This document shows, piece after piece, positions 18,143 through 27,124 of a DNA stretch of 64,000 nt. This DNA is from Bacillus sp. S/N-304-OC-R1 (GTDB taxonomy: Bacteria > Bacillota > Bacilli > Bacillales > Cytobacillaceae). Numbering within the stretch: the stretch's first letter is position 1; every line of letters starts with the position of its first letter. Position numbers and translations under genes: made by a program. The stretch spans positions 96,332 through 160,331 of the forward strand of contig NZ_JACWFE010000003.1 in assembly GCF_019749375.1 (NCBI RefSeq). Direction: 5' to 3'. The notes below the pieces were generated by a model that did no database searches, was not told the DNA's origin, and saw only the letters and a program-made list of their open reading frames with translations.

Positions 18143-18661
18143 TCACTCTTCATCATCCTCTAAGTCTTTTGCGGCTACTTTTTTACTGGCAAACTTGGCA
18201 GCAGAAAAAGGCCCAACAATAACAATTAGAAAAAACGGAACATACATCATGAGAGAAACGAAGAAGACTAGCACAAAAGTAAAAATCGTATTCCCATAAC
18301 CATCACCATACACAATTGCACTGCGTACTCCAAAGAATAGACTCATCAATAATCCAAATCCAAGACCAAAATATACATTTTTAGAGCTCATTGGAATTTT
18401 GCAATTGCGGTCATGAATTTCAACTTCGTCTGAAAAAATGCCTAACCTGGTCGCTCGGACTGTGTAATAAATACCGCTAATTAATAAGATGATAAATTCT
18501 GTGATGCTTTGCTCCGGTTCCAAGTTAAAAATATACATTTTGACAACAATGGATAGAAAACAAATCCCCATAATAAGCAAATATATTTCTCTATAAATTT
18601 TGTTCTGCATATTTAAAACCCGTTCATCTACTGCCTTTTTTCTTTTTTGAAACCAATTCAT
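18143..18661 (-). CDS. Small integral membrane protein paired with XRE regulator
   Basis: Protein of 172 aa with four predicted TM helices (about 25-45, 53-70, 95-115, 125-150) and a charged C-terminal tail ending LEDDEE. I recognise no catalytic motif; it resembles the uncharacterised families that sit next to short XRE regulators (DUF6773-like, low certainty). An ATG with GGGGGAG upstream is used. Function unknown. Confidence 0.75.
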   Translation of the reverse strand: MNWFQKRKKAVDERVLNMQNKIYREIYLLIMGICFLSIVVKMYIFNLEPEQSITEFIILLISGIYYTVRATRLGIFSDEVEIHDRNCKIPMSSKNVYFGLGFGLLMSLFFGVRSAIVYGDGYGNTIFTFVLVFFVSLMMYVPFFLIVIVGPFSAAKFASKKVAAKDLEDDEE

Positions 18662-18772
18662 TTTATTCTCCCCCTTAACAGAATCCTAATTAATACCAGT
18701 ATACAATATACTAAACAAAATGCAATATATATATTACATAAAGTAATCAAAATCTTACACATCTAAAAATAA

Positions 18773-18803
18773 AAAAGAACCTGTTCTCAAAAACAGATTC
18801 TTA
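18773..18803 (-). terminator. Imperfect hairpin downstream of the M3 peptidase gene
   Basis: AAGAACCTGTT pairs imperfectly with AACAGATTCTT around CTCAAA. On the minus strand it precedes T-rich DNA (rc of AAAAATAAAAAA), so it should end the peptidase transcript. Confidence 0.6.
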
Positions 18804-18810
18804 GAATCCT

Positions 18811-20403
18811 TTAGAAAAACTCCATATGACCCTTTTCATGCCTATAGTAATCCAATCGGTCTTGCAGAGTTCCTGTATATAAGTATTTTTCAAAATATTT
18901 AAATGTAAAATCTTCGTCACATATAAGTCTTATTTTTTCTATCCAGTCTTTTTCTTCAGTTGGTTCCATGAACTCAGTTTTAAGAATATCAAATAAAGTG
19001 TTTGACTTATATAATCCCTCTACTTCAAATTTACTCCTAATCATATCTCTAGCAGCATAAGCATAAATGTAGTTATGAGTATAAACAGGATAAAGAAGAT
19101 ACATCATATCTGTCGCAGGATGAATTGCCTCTGCTTTAATATCATATATTTCTTCAAATACACTATTTGCCAACGCTTGTAAATCTTGATTTGGATTTTC
19201 ATATATTTTTTGTTCTAGTATACTTTGATAGAAATATAGTTTAGTTAAAGTTAATGAAAATAGATGTTCAGAGGCTTTAATTTTTTCAATTATTTTTGAA
19301 TCAACTTCAAGAAAATCTTCAAGCCATTCTCTTTGTGATGCAATGGTCATAAATATTTCAGCCATAATCTCATGGCCAATAATATTCTTAAATCGGAATA
19401 ATTCGGGTGCCCTTCTAGAGGAGAAATACTCATATATAGCATGTCCCATTTCGTGTAGACCTACTGAAAATCCCGAAAACCCGTTCCTTTTTTTAACCAT
19501 TATCCGAATGTCATCATAAGAAATGGCACTCATTAATCCACCAAAAGGTATATCATATAAATCAAAGGAGATAGGAAGATGCTCCGGTTCTAATCCAAAA
19601 TGACGACAAGTAAAGTGATAGGCATCAATAATTTTCTCACCTAGAAAAAGCGACTCTGGAATGTCAAAATAATTCAGAGCTGTATATAGAACATCAGAAT
19701 ATTCTGATTTATCCCATCCAAACTTATCTCTAAACTGGTTTTCCCATTCCGCAGATATATTCTCGACCCCTTTAATTAATTTACTTCCTTGAGCAAAATA
19801 CTCTTGAAAACTCAAATTATATATTCCATTAAATAAATAAGAATGATAATTATCAAATCCCTCCTCTTTTGCAAGTTGGTTTCTAACTTCTATTAATTTC
19901 TTGAATTCAGATGACAATTCTTCTCCAAAAATATTTGCCTCTTTTAATAATGCTTTTCTTAATATTCTGTCGGGATTGTTCATAAAATGGGTTTGAACTT
20001 TTGCCATAGGAATTTCTTCCGAGTTGAAAACAATTAATTTATTCATGATTTTTTCTTGAAGTGCTTGTTTAATTTTTACAACTCTGAAGTCACTTTCAAT
20101 TCGAGATTCCATTACTTTTTTCATTAATACCGATAATCTTCTTTTCCAAAATACATCTGAAACCTTCTTTTCCCAATATTCCAAATGGGAAAGAAACCGA
20201 CTATCCATAAACAATTGATTATGTTCATTTTGTATTTCTTCCAATCGAAGTGAATTATCCATTCCTTTTAGCTCATTAAATTCTATCTCAGCAAGCTCCC
20301 TAAAACTGTTATCTAATTTATGAATTTCTTTTTCATATGCTTTTTTCCATTCTTCCTCGTCTTGAATGAGAATTAGTGTATCTAAGTCAAATATACTATT
20401 CAT
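18811..20403 (-). CDS. M3-family zinc metallopeptidase (oligoendopeptidase-like)
   Basis: Cytoplasmic peptidase of 530 aa. The active-site motif HEMGH lies in GLHEMGHAIYEYF, with a downstream conserved Glu region (NIIGHEIMAEIF) as third zinc ligand candidate. The mostly helical protein fits the M3 (PepF/ThiO-type oligoendopeptidase, angiotensin-converting-like) fold; it is somewhat shorter than PepF (about 600 aa). No signal peptide is present. GGAGG lies upstream of ATG 20403. Likely role: degradation of small peptides. It stands alone, and its base composition is a little more AT-rich than neighbours. Confidence 0.8.
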   Translation of the reverse strand: MNSIFDLDTLILIQDEEEWKKAYEKEIHKLDNSFRELAEIEFNELKGMDNSLRLEEIQNEHNQLFMDSRFLSHLEYWEKKVSDVFWKRRLSVLMKKVMESRIESDFRVVKIKQALQEKIMNKLIVFNSEEIPMAKVQTHFMNNPDRILRKALLKEANIFGEELSSEFKKLIEVRNQLAKEEGFDNYHSYLFNGIYNLSFQEYFAQGSKLIKGVENISAEWENQFRDKFGWDKSEYSDVLYTALNYFDIPESLFLGEKIIDAYHFTCRHFGLEPEHLPISFDLYDIPFGGLMSAISYDDIRIMVKKRNGFSGFSVGLHEMGHAIYEYFSSRRAPELFRFKNIIGHEIMAEIFMTIASQREWLEDFLEVDSKIIEKIKASEHLFSLTLTKLYFYQSILEQKIYENPNQDLQALANSVFEEIYDIKAEAIHPATDMMYLLYPVYTHNYIYAYAARDMIRSKFEVEGLYKSNTLFDILKTEFMEPTEEKDWIEKIRLICDEDFTFKYFEKYLYTGTLQDRLDYYRHEKGHMEFF

Positions 20404-20632
20404 TTTTTACCTCCATTAGTTAAAAATAGGAAAGACATAAATATATTAACATTCCTGCCGATAAAACTCGATTGACTTTTCTAGATCTAAAACAGTAAAT
20501 GGAAAATAATTTAAACCCTTACAACCAAGAAATCATCAATCTCTTATTTCTTAATTATTCATTGCCATTATGATACTATTATAATTAGAAAATTATAAAT
20601 TCAGAAAAAAATAATAGTTCGGAGGGAAAGTT

Positions 20633-21787
20633 ATGTATAAGAACATTTTAAGACACCCGGGTCCAACCCCTATTCCTAAAAAAGTTCAACTTGCAATGGC
20701 TGAGGACATTATTAGCCATCGCAGCGAAGAGTTTGTGGAGCTGTACCGAAACACAACAAATCGTGTAAAGCAAATATTCGGTACTGAGCAGGAAATTCTT
20801 TTACTTCCGTCGGGCGGTACTGCCGCTTTGGAGGCTGCTGCTGTAAATACAGTATCACCTGGCGAAGAGGTAGTCGTTATTACAGTTGGTGCATTTGGGG
20901 ACTATTTCGTATCCATTTGTGAGAAATATGGTTTTCATGTACATAAACTTGAAAAAGAATGGGGTCAAGCCTGCACAGAGGAAGAGCTGGCTGAATTCTT
21001 AAAGCCTTTAAAAAATGTAAAGGCGGTTTTTGCCACTTATAACGAAACTTCTACTGGTATTCTTAATCCAGTTGAAAAACTGGCAAATGCTGTTCACACA
21101 CATTCAGATGCGCTTTTTATTGTCGATGGAGTAAGCTGTATTGGCGGAGCACCGGCAGAAATGGATAAATGGGGCATTGACATTTTAGTAACTGGCTCAC
21201 AAAAATCCATGATGCTGCCGCCTGGACTGGCACTTGTTAGTGTTAGCGATAGAGCTTGGAAGGCAATTGAAAATAATAACACACCTTCATACTACTTAAA
21301 TTTATTAAGCTACCGCGATTGGGCAGCAAAAGGCATGACCCCTAACACGCCTGCAGTTACACTTATTTATGGCTTAGCTGCGGTCTGTGACCTGATTGAG
21401 GAAGAAGGTTTTGCACAAACTGTTGCCCGACATGAACTGATGAAGAATATGGTTCGTGAAGCGATGAAGGCACTAAATATTGGCTTATTAACAAGCGATG
21501 AATATGCCTCCCCAACGATTACGGCTATATGCACTCCAGAAGGAATTGATCTTGGACAATTTATGAAACACCTGAAGGAAAAATACCATTTAGACTTTGC
21601 AGGCGGCCTAGGTCACCTACAGGGGAAGATTTTCCGTTTTGGCCATATGGGCTATTGTTTCCCTAGTGATGTTCTTCAAGCCATTTCCTTAATGGAAGCT
21701 GCTCTACAAGATTTCTCATACTCCTTTGAATTAGGAGCAGGAGTGAAAGCAGCTCAAGAGGTTTTTCTAGCTGCTCATCGTAAATAA
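20633..21787 (+). CDS. Class V PLP aminotransferase (serine/alanine-glyoxylate type)
   Basis: Cytoplasmic fold-type I aminotransferase of 384 aa. The PLP lysine is K191 in TGSQKSMMLPPGLA, with the phosphate-binding PSGGTAALEAA near residue 60 and IVDGVSCIGG carrying the aspartate that pairs with the pyridine N (D165). The TP(N/G)PTPIP-like N-terminus (HPGPTPIP) is typical of the alanine/serine-glyoxylate and ureidoglycine-glyoxylate (PucG) group. No purine-catabolism genes are nearby, so the substrate stays open. Start ATG follows CGGAGGG. Single-gene unit. Confidence 0.85.
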   Translation: MYKNILRHPGPTPIPKKVQLAMAEDIISHRSEEFVELYRNTTNRVKQIFGTEQEILLLPSGGTAALEAAAVNTVSPGEEVVVITVGAFGDYFVSICEKYGFHVHKLEKEWGQACTEEELAEFLKPLKNVKAVFATYNETSTGILNPVEKLANAVHTHSDALFIVDGVSCIGGAPAEMDKWGIDILVTGSQKSMMLPPGLALVSVSDRAWKAIENNNTPSYYLNLLSYRDWAAKGMTPNTPAVTLIYGLAAVCDLIEEEGFAQTVARHELMKNMVREAMKALNIGLLTSDEYASPTITAICTPEGIDLGQFMKHLKEKYHLDFAGGLGHLQGKIFRFGHMGYCFPSDVLQAISLMEAALQDFSYSFELGAGVKAAQEVFLAAHRK

Positions 21788-21794
21788 TAAATAG

Positions 21795-21829
21795 AAAAAG
21801 TCTGTTCCACAATGAACAGACTTTTTATT
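21795..21829. terminator. Bidirectional terminator
   Basis: AAAAAGTCTGTTC (21795-21807) and GAACAGACTTTTT (21814-21826) pair perfectly around a 6-base loop, ending the aminotransferase (+) and MscS (-) transcripts. Confidence 0.92.
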
Positions 21830-22866
21830 TAGACAGGGCTCTTTTCCAAGGATATTTCATACTCAAGAATATCCATAATTTGATAATTAAATTCTTCTTT
21901 AATCTTTAGATACTCTCCCCAATCTGTTGTCTTCGTATAGAAGTTCAGAAAGATTTCCTGTCCACTGTCTTTATATTGATCAAAGTTTACAAGGATAGTA
22001 TCTTGGTGAATGTCTTCATTATTTTTCAAATAACCTTCAATTTCCTCTATTACTCTTTTAATCTTCTCTTTAGAAGAATCTTGAGGAAGCTTGAAATTAA
22101 AGCTAATTTGCCGTTTTCCCGCTTTGCTCCAATTCATAATTGCTTCATTTGCCAGAGTAGCGTTTGGAACCGTAACAAGCGCTTGCGCAAAAGTTCGAAC
22201 CTTCGTGCTTCGAAAGCTAATATCCTCGACTATCCCCTCAACACTCGATGTCTTAATCCAATCCCCTATCGAAAAAGGCTTCTCTGTAATAATGATGATT
22301 CCGCCAAATAAATTGCCAATTGCATCTTTTGCTGCTAAGGCGAACGCTAACCCGCCTAAACCAAGACCCGCCACAAAGCCATTGACATCGTAATGAAACT
22401 CCTGAGCAATCACACTTATACTGATAGCCACGATGACAAACTGCAAAGCCTTTGATAAAAAAGGAATAAGAATCTCATCAAATTCAATATTATATTTCGA
22501 AGATGCATTTAATTTCTTCAAAAACAATGAAGAGGAAGATGCAAGATTAAGCAAACCCCAAGTAATAATTAAAATTATAGATGATCTAATTATTCTTAAA
22601 AATAATTGATTTTGATGATCCCAAAAAGGAAAGTGCTGTGCTGAAAAATAAATCCCGATTATGATAAACAGCCATTGTGCTGGTTTTTCATAGGCTATGA
22701 AAATTTGAGATAAAAATTCACCAGGAGCAATCTTTCCAATCTTTACTAATAGAGCAAATATATCTTTCACAAAAATTTTTCTAAAAAGGAGGAACAGCAA
22801 AAAAATCCCAATACCAATCCCTATTTCCTTTAGATTTTCATATGATGTTAGCATTTCCCAAAGCAT
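21829..22866 (-). CDS. MscS-family mechanosensitive channel
   Basis: Inner-membrane small-conductance channel that opens on hypo-osmotic shock. Several TM helices precede the pore-lining helix with the Gly/Ala pattern GFVAGLGLGGLAFALAAKDAIGNLFGG (as GFVAGLGLGGLAFALAA, then KDAIGNLFGG). The beta domain follows with KPFSIGDWIK, VEGIVEDISFRSTKVRT and VPNATLANEAIMNW. I take ATG 22866 (345 aa) because GGGAGG precedes it at 12 bases; an ATG at 22938 gives 369 aa, close to B. subtilis YhdY, but has only a poor ribosome binding site. Confidence 0.86.
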   Translation of the reverse strand: MLWEMLTSYENLKEIGIGIGIFLLFLLFRKIFVKDIFALLVKIGKIAPGEFLSQIFIAYEKPAQWLFIIIGIYFSAQHFPFWDHQNQLFLRIIRSSIILIITWGLLNLASSSSLFLKKLNASSKYNIEFDEILIPFLSKALQFVIVAISISVIAQEFHYDVNGFVAGLGLGGLAFALAAKDAIGNLFGGIIIITEKPFSIGDWIKTSSVEGIVEDISFRSTKVRTFAQALVTVPNATLANEAIMNWSKAGKRQISFNFKLPQDSSKEKIKRVIEEIEGYLKNNEDIHQDTILVNFDQYKDSGQEIFLNFYTKTTDWGEYLKIKEEFNYQIMDILEYEISLEKSPV

Positions 22867-23152
22867 ACTTCTACTAGTCCTCCCTATACGAAAGATGACG
22901 GCAATCGAAGTCAGTATATTTATTAAATAATTTTTCATCAGCTGAAAAACTATTTTCCTATAATATCAGAAACAATAATTATTAAAAAGTGCGAAGGGTC
23001 CTATGCTCGCCTCCAATTATTACCTCAATAAAATATATTTTGTTAAAACAATTACTTTTCTTAATCAAAAAAATCATTTTTTTCCATCAATAGTTTTTTT
23101 AAAAAGATCAAAAATATATTTGAGGGAATTTAAATAAAAGGAGGTTTTTCAA

Positions 23153-24160
23153 GTGATAAAAAAGACGATCGGTCTTTTCCTAACATTTATCCTCACGTTA
23201 GGACTAGTTGCTTGCAGTAAAAATTTAAGCACTGAAAATGATCATATGAACAAAAAAGGCAATAACAACAATAACAACAATAACAACAATCATAAGCTCT
23301 CTAGCATGGAAACAACGATGTCTAGTGATAATTACCCTCACACAAAAGCGGTATTAGTCCAAGAGGCGAGATTTCAGTTTGTTCCTTTAAATCCTGGTGA
23401 AGATGGGAAATTTAATGAGCCGCAGGCTCAACTATACTATGGCCAAGCACCTATTCAGCAGCAAGGTCAACCTAATCCAACAGCAGATTATCAGCAAGCA
23501 CCAGACATGGAGCTAAATCAAGCAGCACTGCCTAAGCAAGCTCCTAACTGGCAACAAAATCAGGCAGCACAACCTAAGCAAGCTCCTGACTGGCAACAAA
23601 ATCAGACAACACCGTCTAAGCAAGCTCCTGACTGGCAACAAAATCAGGCAGCACCGTCTAAGCAAGCTCCTAACTGGCAACAAAATCAGGCAGCACAACC
23701 TAAGCAAGCTCAACCAAGTCAGCAAAATGTAACTGGCAAGACAGGTAATCAGCAACAAGGTCAAAAACAAGCAGCACAAGGAATAAGTAAGATTGCTCAG
23801 CAAGTGATTGATTTAACGAATGCTCAACGCAGACAAAATGGTTTGCCTGATTTAAAAGCAGATGCTCAATTATGCGGAGTAGCTCAAAAGAAATCAGAAG
23901 ACATGCAGCAAAAACATTACTTCTCACATACAAGCCCTACTTATGGTTCACCGTTCGATATGATGAGAGATTTTGGTGTGACTTACAAAAGTGCAGGTGA
24001 AAATATCGCACAAGGACAACCTACACCTCAGGAAGTGGTCCAAGCTTGGATGAATAGTGAAGGTCACAGAAAGAACATCTTAAGTAATAATTTTACCAAC
24101 ATCGGCATCGGTTATGATCAAAACGGCAATTATTGGACCCAAATGTTCATTGGAAAGTAG
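23153..24160 (+). CDS. CAP/SCP-domain lipoprotein with Gln-rich repeat linker
   Basis: Secreted, lipid-anchored protein of 335 aa. The signal peptide ends in the lipobox GLVACS. An asparagine run (about residues 38-48) leads into a low-complexity linker with four 14-residue repeats of the type KQAPDWQQNQAAPS, then a CAP domain of the YkwD group (about 210-335): LTNAQRRQNGLPDL, HYFSHTSP, SAGENIAQG, AWMNSEGHRKNILS, IGIGY. The His-Glu pairs of the CAP cavity are present. The start is GTG, ten bases after AAAGGAGG. The function of bacterial CAP domains is mostly unknown; wall or spore-surface association is plausible. Confidence 0.87.
   Translation: MIKKTIGLFLTFILTLGLVACSKNLSTENDHMNKKGNNNNNNNNNNHKLSSMETTMSSDNYPHTKAVLVQEARFQFVPLNPGEDGKFNEPQAQLYYGQAPIQQQGQPNPTADYQQAPDMELNQAALPKQAPNWQQNQAAQPKQAPDWQQNQTTPSKQAPDWQQNQAAPSKQAPNWQQNQAAQPKQAQPSQQNVTGKTGNQQQGQKQAAQGISKIAQQVIDLTNAQRRQNGLPDLKADAQLCGVAQKKSEDMQQKHYFSHTSPTYGSPFDMMRDFGVTYKSAGENIAQGQPTPQEVVQAWMNSEGHRKNILSNNFTNIGIGYDQNGNYWTQMFIGK
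23531..23713 (+). repeat. In-frame 42-bp tandem repeat in the CAP lipoprotein gene
   Basis: Copies begin at 23531, 23573, 23615, 23657 and a partial one at 23699, each starting with CCTAAGCAAGCTCC or CCGTCTAAG-type variants. The period of 42 bp keeps the reading frame (14 residues), so copy number could change without breaking the gene. Confidence 0.9.
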
Positions 24161-24183
24161 ATAATTGGAATTCTTTAGTTTAA

Positions 24184-24220
24184 AAAGGGTCTTATTATCC
24201 ATTAATGAGACCCTTATATA
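24184..24220. terminator. Terminator after the CAP lipoprotein gene
   Basis: AAGGGTCT (about 24185-24192) pairs with AGACCCTT (about 24208-24215) with further TTA/TAA pairing in the stem; A- and T-rich flanks on both sides make it usable by both convergent genes. Confidence 0.8.
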
Positions 24221-24242
24221 CTTTTCCGATTGTGCACCTATT

Positions 24243-24557
24243 TTATGAAATTGCCTTTAACCCGACAACTCCTGTAACAATTAGAGCTACACTGATAATC
24301 CGTCCAATACTCTTTGACTCGCCAAATAAAAGCATATTCAATAAAACGGCACCCGCTGTTCCAACTCCAACCCATACTGCATAGGCAATGCTCACTTGTA
24401 AATAATTAAACGAAGAATATAAAAATGCAAATGAAGCACCAAATCCACCTATATATAATAAGCCATTTCTAAATGTCTTTTTCTGGCTATATAATTTTAG
24501 TCCAATCGCTCCTGCAATTTCACTTGCGCCTGCAAAAAACACAAAAACCCACCCCAT
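24243..24557 (-). CDS. yvdS: SMR-family exporter subunit (YvdS-like)
   Basis: Small multidrug-resistance protein of 104 aa with four TM helices. The membrane-embedded glutamate of the family is in AGASEIAGAIGLK, and IAYAVWVGVGTAGAVL is the signature. ATG 24557 follows AAGGAGG at eight bases; the longer track start lies in the neighbour's frame. It works as a heterodimer with the gene just upstream, as YvdR/YvdS and YkkC/YkkD pairs do. Substrates of these pairs include guanidinium-type and quaternary cations, which cannot be settled here. Confidence 0.87.
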   Translation of the reverse strand: MGWVFVFFAGASEIAGAIGLKLYSQKKTFRNGLLYIGGFGASFAFLYSSFNYLQVSIAYAVWVGVGTAGAVLLNMLLFGESKSIGRIISVALIVTGVVGLKAIS

Positions 24558-24558
24558 C

Positions 24559-24909
24559 TTAAATTGCCTCCTTTGAAGCTCTCTGTTCATCCTTGTTATC
24601 AGCAATATTCAATCCGATGACTCCGATGACCAAAACAGTAATAAACAACAGCTTCCCTAGACTGAAATTACCGCCAAATAAAAAAACATCCATTACTACA
24701 GTCCCAACTGTACCTACCCCTGCAAAAACAGCATATACTGTACCTGTCGGAAGCGTCTCACAAGCTTTAGGAAGGAAGTGAAAATCAATGAAAATAATAC
24801 CGACAACAATAACCCAATGCCACCAAGTACTGGCTTCATTAAATCCATAAACCCAAATTAATTCAAATAAACAAGTTAAAAACACATAAAACCATGCTTT
24901 ATTTTTCAT
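24559..24909 (-). CDS. yvdR: SMR-family exporter subunit (YvdR-like)
   Basis: Partner SMR protein of 116 aa with four TM helices, the key glutamate in CLFELIWVYGF and the motif GTVYAVFAGVGTVGTV. It has a hydrophilic tail of about 15 residues after TM4, the usual asymmetry of paired SMR proteins. The start follows AGGAGGGG. Order TetR-yvdR-yvdS matches the B. subtilis yvdRST locus, although here the regulator has its own promoter. The leader is too short for a guanidine riboswitch; regulation is by the operator at 24926-24944. Confidence 0.86.
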   Translation of the reverse strand: MKNKAWFYVFLTCLFELIWVYGFNEASTWWHWVIVVGIIFIDFHFLPKACETLPTGTVYAVFAGVGTVGTVVMDVFLFGGNFSLGKLLFITVLVIGVIGLNIADNKDEQRASKEAI

Positions 24910-24925
24910 TGCTGCCCCTCCTAAG

Positions 24926-24944
24926 ATGACTGACTTTCATTCAT
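24926..24944 (-). promoter_or_regulatory. TetR operator in front of the SMR pair
   Basis: ATGACTGA, spacer CTT, TCATTCAT: an inverted repeat with 7 of 8 matched positions. The same sequence recurs in front of the TetR gene at 25610-25628. It lies 17-35 bases upstream of the yvdR start, right next to the ribosome binding site, so repressor binding would block transcription. Confidence 0.75.
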
Positions 24945-25011
24945 TTCATATAAAGCAGTCCCTTTTACACCCATTTTCCTGGCTTGAAAAGGACCGGAAC
25001 ATTTGCCATTT

Positions 25012-25590
25012 CTACTTTTCCTGAATACCTAACGCATGCTTTAAAAACTCTAGCACTTCTGCTTTTTGAATTTCGGCTTGATCATCCTGCCGGTGGTCAT
25101 ACAGGTAAATCTGTTCTGCTGCTATTTCAATAAGACCGATTAATAATTTTGATGTTCGCTCCACTTGAACTGATTCCCGAATGGTACCAGCATTCTTTGC
25201 TTTACTTAAAAAATCACTAATCCAGGAATAGAACGGCTGATAAACGGTTTCCCATTCTTTAATATGATCAGTTGATGCAAGCCCAGCATAAATAAGAGCT
25301 AGAATTTCCCGATAATCTCTTGTTACCTTAAAGATAGCTTCAACAATTTGCCCCAGCTGCTCTATAAATGGTGCCTTGTCATCTACCTCATTTTTCACTG
25401 AAGCAATCGATTTCTCCACCATAACCTCAGCAATAGCCGGCATAACAGATAGTTTGGAAGGAAAATACAAATAATATGTACCCTGCGCAATTCCAGCAAG
25501 CTTCACAATGTCGGAAATTTTCGTTTTTTCAATACCCTTCTCTTTAAAAACCTCCATGGCCGCAAGAACAATTTTCTCTTTTTTATTCAT
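25012..25590 (-). CDS. yvdT: TetR-family repressor of the SMR exporter (YvdT-like)
   Basis: Cytoplasmic regulator of 192 aa. The N-terminal helix-turn-helix is clear: VLAAMEVFKEKGIEKTKI, SDIVKLAGIAQGTYYLYF (YYLYFPSK). The C-terminal ligand domain is all-helical and divergent. The gene is 102 bp upstream of the SMR pair, same strand. Identical palindromes in front of both units indicate that it represses itself and the exporter until a cationic drug binds (inference from sites and family behaviour). Confidence 0.88.
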   Translation of the reverse strand: MNKKEKIVLAAMEVFKEKGIEKTKISDIVKLAGIAQGTYYLYFPSKLSVMPAIAEVMVEKSIASVKNEVDDKAPFIEQLGQIVEAIFKVTRDYREILALIYAGLASTDHIKEWETVYQPFYSWISDFLSKAKNAGTIRESVQVERTSKLLIGLIEIAAEQIYLYDHRQDDQAEIQKAEVLEFLKHALGIQEK

Positions 25591-25609
25591 CTATCTTTCC
25601 CTTTCACAA

Positions 25610-25656
25610 ATGACTGACTTTCATTCATTTTAAAGCAAAATGAAGTCAATGTCAAA
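25610..25656 (-). promoter_or_regulatory. Sigma-A promoter and TetR operator of yvdT
   Basis: On the minus strand a consensus TTGACA is followed after 17 bases by TAAAAT, and the palindrome ATGACTGA-CTT-TCATTCAT (25610-25628) begins at the -10 box. A bound repressor would cover the transcription start. Confidence 0.8.
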
Positions 25657-25710
25657 AATCTGCTATACCTTCCCCTCCTTCTTATTTGCTTTTGACAAGA
25701 ATTATTACTC

Positions 25711-25738
25711 ACTGGTCAGGCTTTTCCTTCATATAATA
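25711..25738 (+). promoter_or_regulatory. Candidate sigma-K promoter of the first ATP-grasp gene
   Basis: AC at 25711-25712, 17 bases, then CATATAATA at 25730-25738. This fits the sigma-K consensus (AC, 16-17 bases, CATANNNTA) completely, 31 bases before the start codon. The motif carries little information, so weight comes from its recurrence through this cluster. Confidence 0.55.
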
Positions 25739-25769
25739 CAGAAATCTTTTTGCTTAGGAAGGTTAATAA

Positions 25770-26993
25770 ATGAAAACAATTGTCTTTATTGGAAGTAATC
25801 AATTCGGTACCAGTAAAGAGGCACTATCCATTGCAAAAGAGATAGGCTACTCAGTTGTCTTGATTACAAATAAATTTCAGCAAATTAATGCATTAAAATT
25901 TCCAGAGGTTGATCATTTAGTTTTCTTAGAAAATATATTTGATAAGGGTAAAGTATTAAAGGAAATCAACGAATTCAAAAATAAGGGGAGACAAATATGC
26001 GCTTGTATAAGCTTTATTGACCCCTATGTTTCTTATGCAGCAGAAATCGCAATGAATTTAGGTCTATTTTCAATTTCTATAGAAGCCTTCTCCATACTAG
26101 AAAATAAAATTAAAGTTCGGCATAAGTTAAAAGACCTTCCTTACTCCCCTTTTTATACGGTTCTTAGCCCTGGAACCTCCATTAACGAATTTGTTAAGGA
26201 ACATCAATCGAAATTACCGCTCATATTAAAAATACCTAATTCCAATGGTTCTAAAAATGTATTATTTGTTGATACAGTACATGATTTAAAGAGAGGAATT
26301 ACTTCCTTACAAAAAAAATTTCAGAAGCTCCCTATATTAATAGAAGAATATTTAATTGGCCCCCAATACTTAATTGAGATTGTTGTGCATGATGGAGTCA
26401 TACAATGGGCCGGAGTGATCGAACAGGAAATCATAAAAGATAAAACATTTATTGTCACAGGATATAATTTTCCTGCTTTATTAGATGATGAAAGATACGA
26501 TGCGCTAATTAATTGTGTTGAAGAAATAATTAAAGAGCTTGGACTAACAAACGGTTCGTGTCATTTGGAAATGAAACAGGTAGAGGGCGAATGGAAACTG
26601 GTTGAAATAAATCCGAGAATGTCCGGGGGAGCAATGAACCGGATTATTGAGGAAGGGACGGGCATAAATCTAGTCAAGGAAATTGTAAAAATGAACCTGG
26701 GACAAACGCCTGTCTTTTTGCAAACTAGGCATCAGCACGTCTATGCCAAATATATAACAATAAGCAGAAGCGGGTACTTGCTGCAGGTAACTGGAGAGGA
26801 GCATGCAAGGAAACATAGTGGAGTTAAATACGTCTATGTTAAACCTGTTAAAGGAAAAATTATTACTGTCCCCTACTCCATGGGAAATCGGTATGCATGT
26901 GTAATTGCAGCTTCAGAGTCTCCGAAACAAGCTAAAGAAACCGCATTAGCTGCGGCAAAGAAAATTAAGTTTTACCTTGAACCATTTTCATAA
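25770..26993 (+). CDS. ATP-grasp ligase, carnosine-synthase/amino-acid ligase type (paralog A)
   Basis: Cytoplasmic enzyme of 407 aa. A Rossmann-like N-domain (MKTIVFIGSN, about 1-105) precedes an ATP-grasp domain: ATP lysine K154 in LILKIPNSNGSKNV, the adenine-binding IEEYLIGPQYLIE, H265 in SCHLEMK, and the Mg-binding LVEINPRMSGGAMN (E279, N281, R283). A C-terminal region ends with the MGNRYACVIA-type motif. This is the layout of enzymes joining an amino acid or acid to an amine through an acyl-phosphate. Its close paralog lies at 30190-31413. It opens a group of coat and ligase genes, so a role in making a spore-surface peptide is inferred. Confidence 0.82.
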   Translation: MKTIVFIGSNQFGTSKEALSIAKEIGYSVVLITNKFQQINALKFPEVDHLVFLENIFDKGKVLKEINEFKNKGRQICACISFIDPYVSYAAEIAMNLGLFSISIEAFSILENKIKVRHKLKDLPYSPFYTVLSPGTSINEFVKEHQSKLPLILKIPNSNGSKNVLFVDTVHDLKRGITSLQKKFQKLPILIEEYLIGPQYLIEIVVHDGVIQWAGVIEQEIIKDKTFIVTGYNFPALLDDERYDALINCVEEIIKELGLTNGSCHLEMKQVEGEWKLVEINPRMSGGAMNRIIEEGTGINLVKEIVKMNLGQTPVFLQTRHQHVYAKYITISRSGYLLQVTGEEHARKHSGVKYVYVKPVKGKIITVPYSMGNRYACVIAASESPKQAKETALAAAKKIKFYLEPFS

Positions 26994-27063
26994 ATATTTT
27001 TGCTCTGATCATGTTCCGACAAATTTGGGTGCTTGGGCCAAGTCTATTTTTTTTGTAATCAGC

Positions 27064-27091
27064 ACAGTCCCCATTTACTTCAAATACTATA
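27064..27091 (+). promoter_or_regulatory. Candidate sigma-K promoter of the CotY/Z-like gene
   Basis: AC at 27064-27065, 17 bases, then AATACTATA at 27083-27091, one base off the CATANNNTA consensus. It lies 34 bases ahead of the start, in agreement with mother-cell expression of a coat gene. Confidence 0.5.
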
Positions 27092-27124
27092 TATAAAGGA
27101 CAGACAGATGGGGGGAGGAAGACA

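Noticed and set aside
23513..23803. Minus-strand open frame with repeated LLPVRSLLRRC peptides
   Set aside because: Antisense shadow of the Gln-rich repeat in the CAP lipoprotein gene.
24910..25011. Guanidine (ykkC) riboswitch before the SMR pair
   Set aside because: The gap to the TetR gene is only about 100 bp and holds an operator palindrome; none of the conserved guanidine-aptamer segments is visible.
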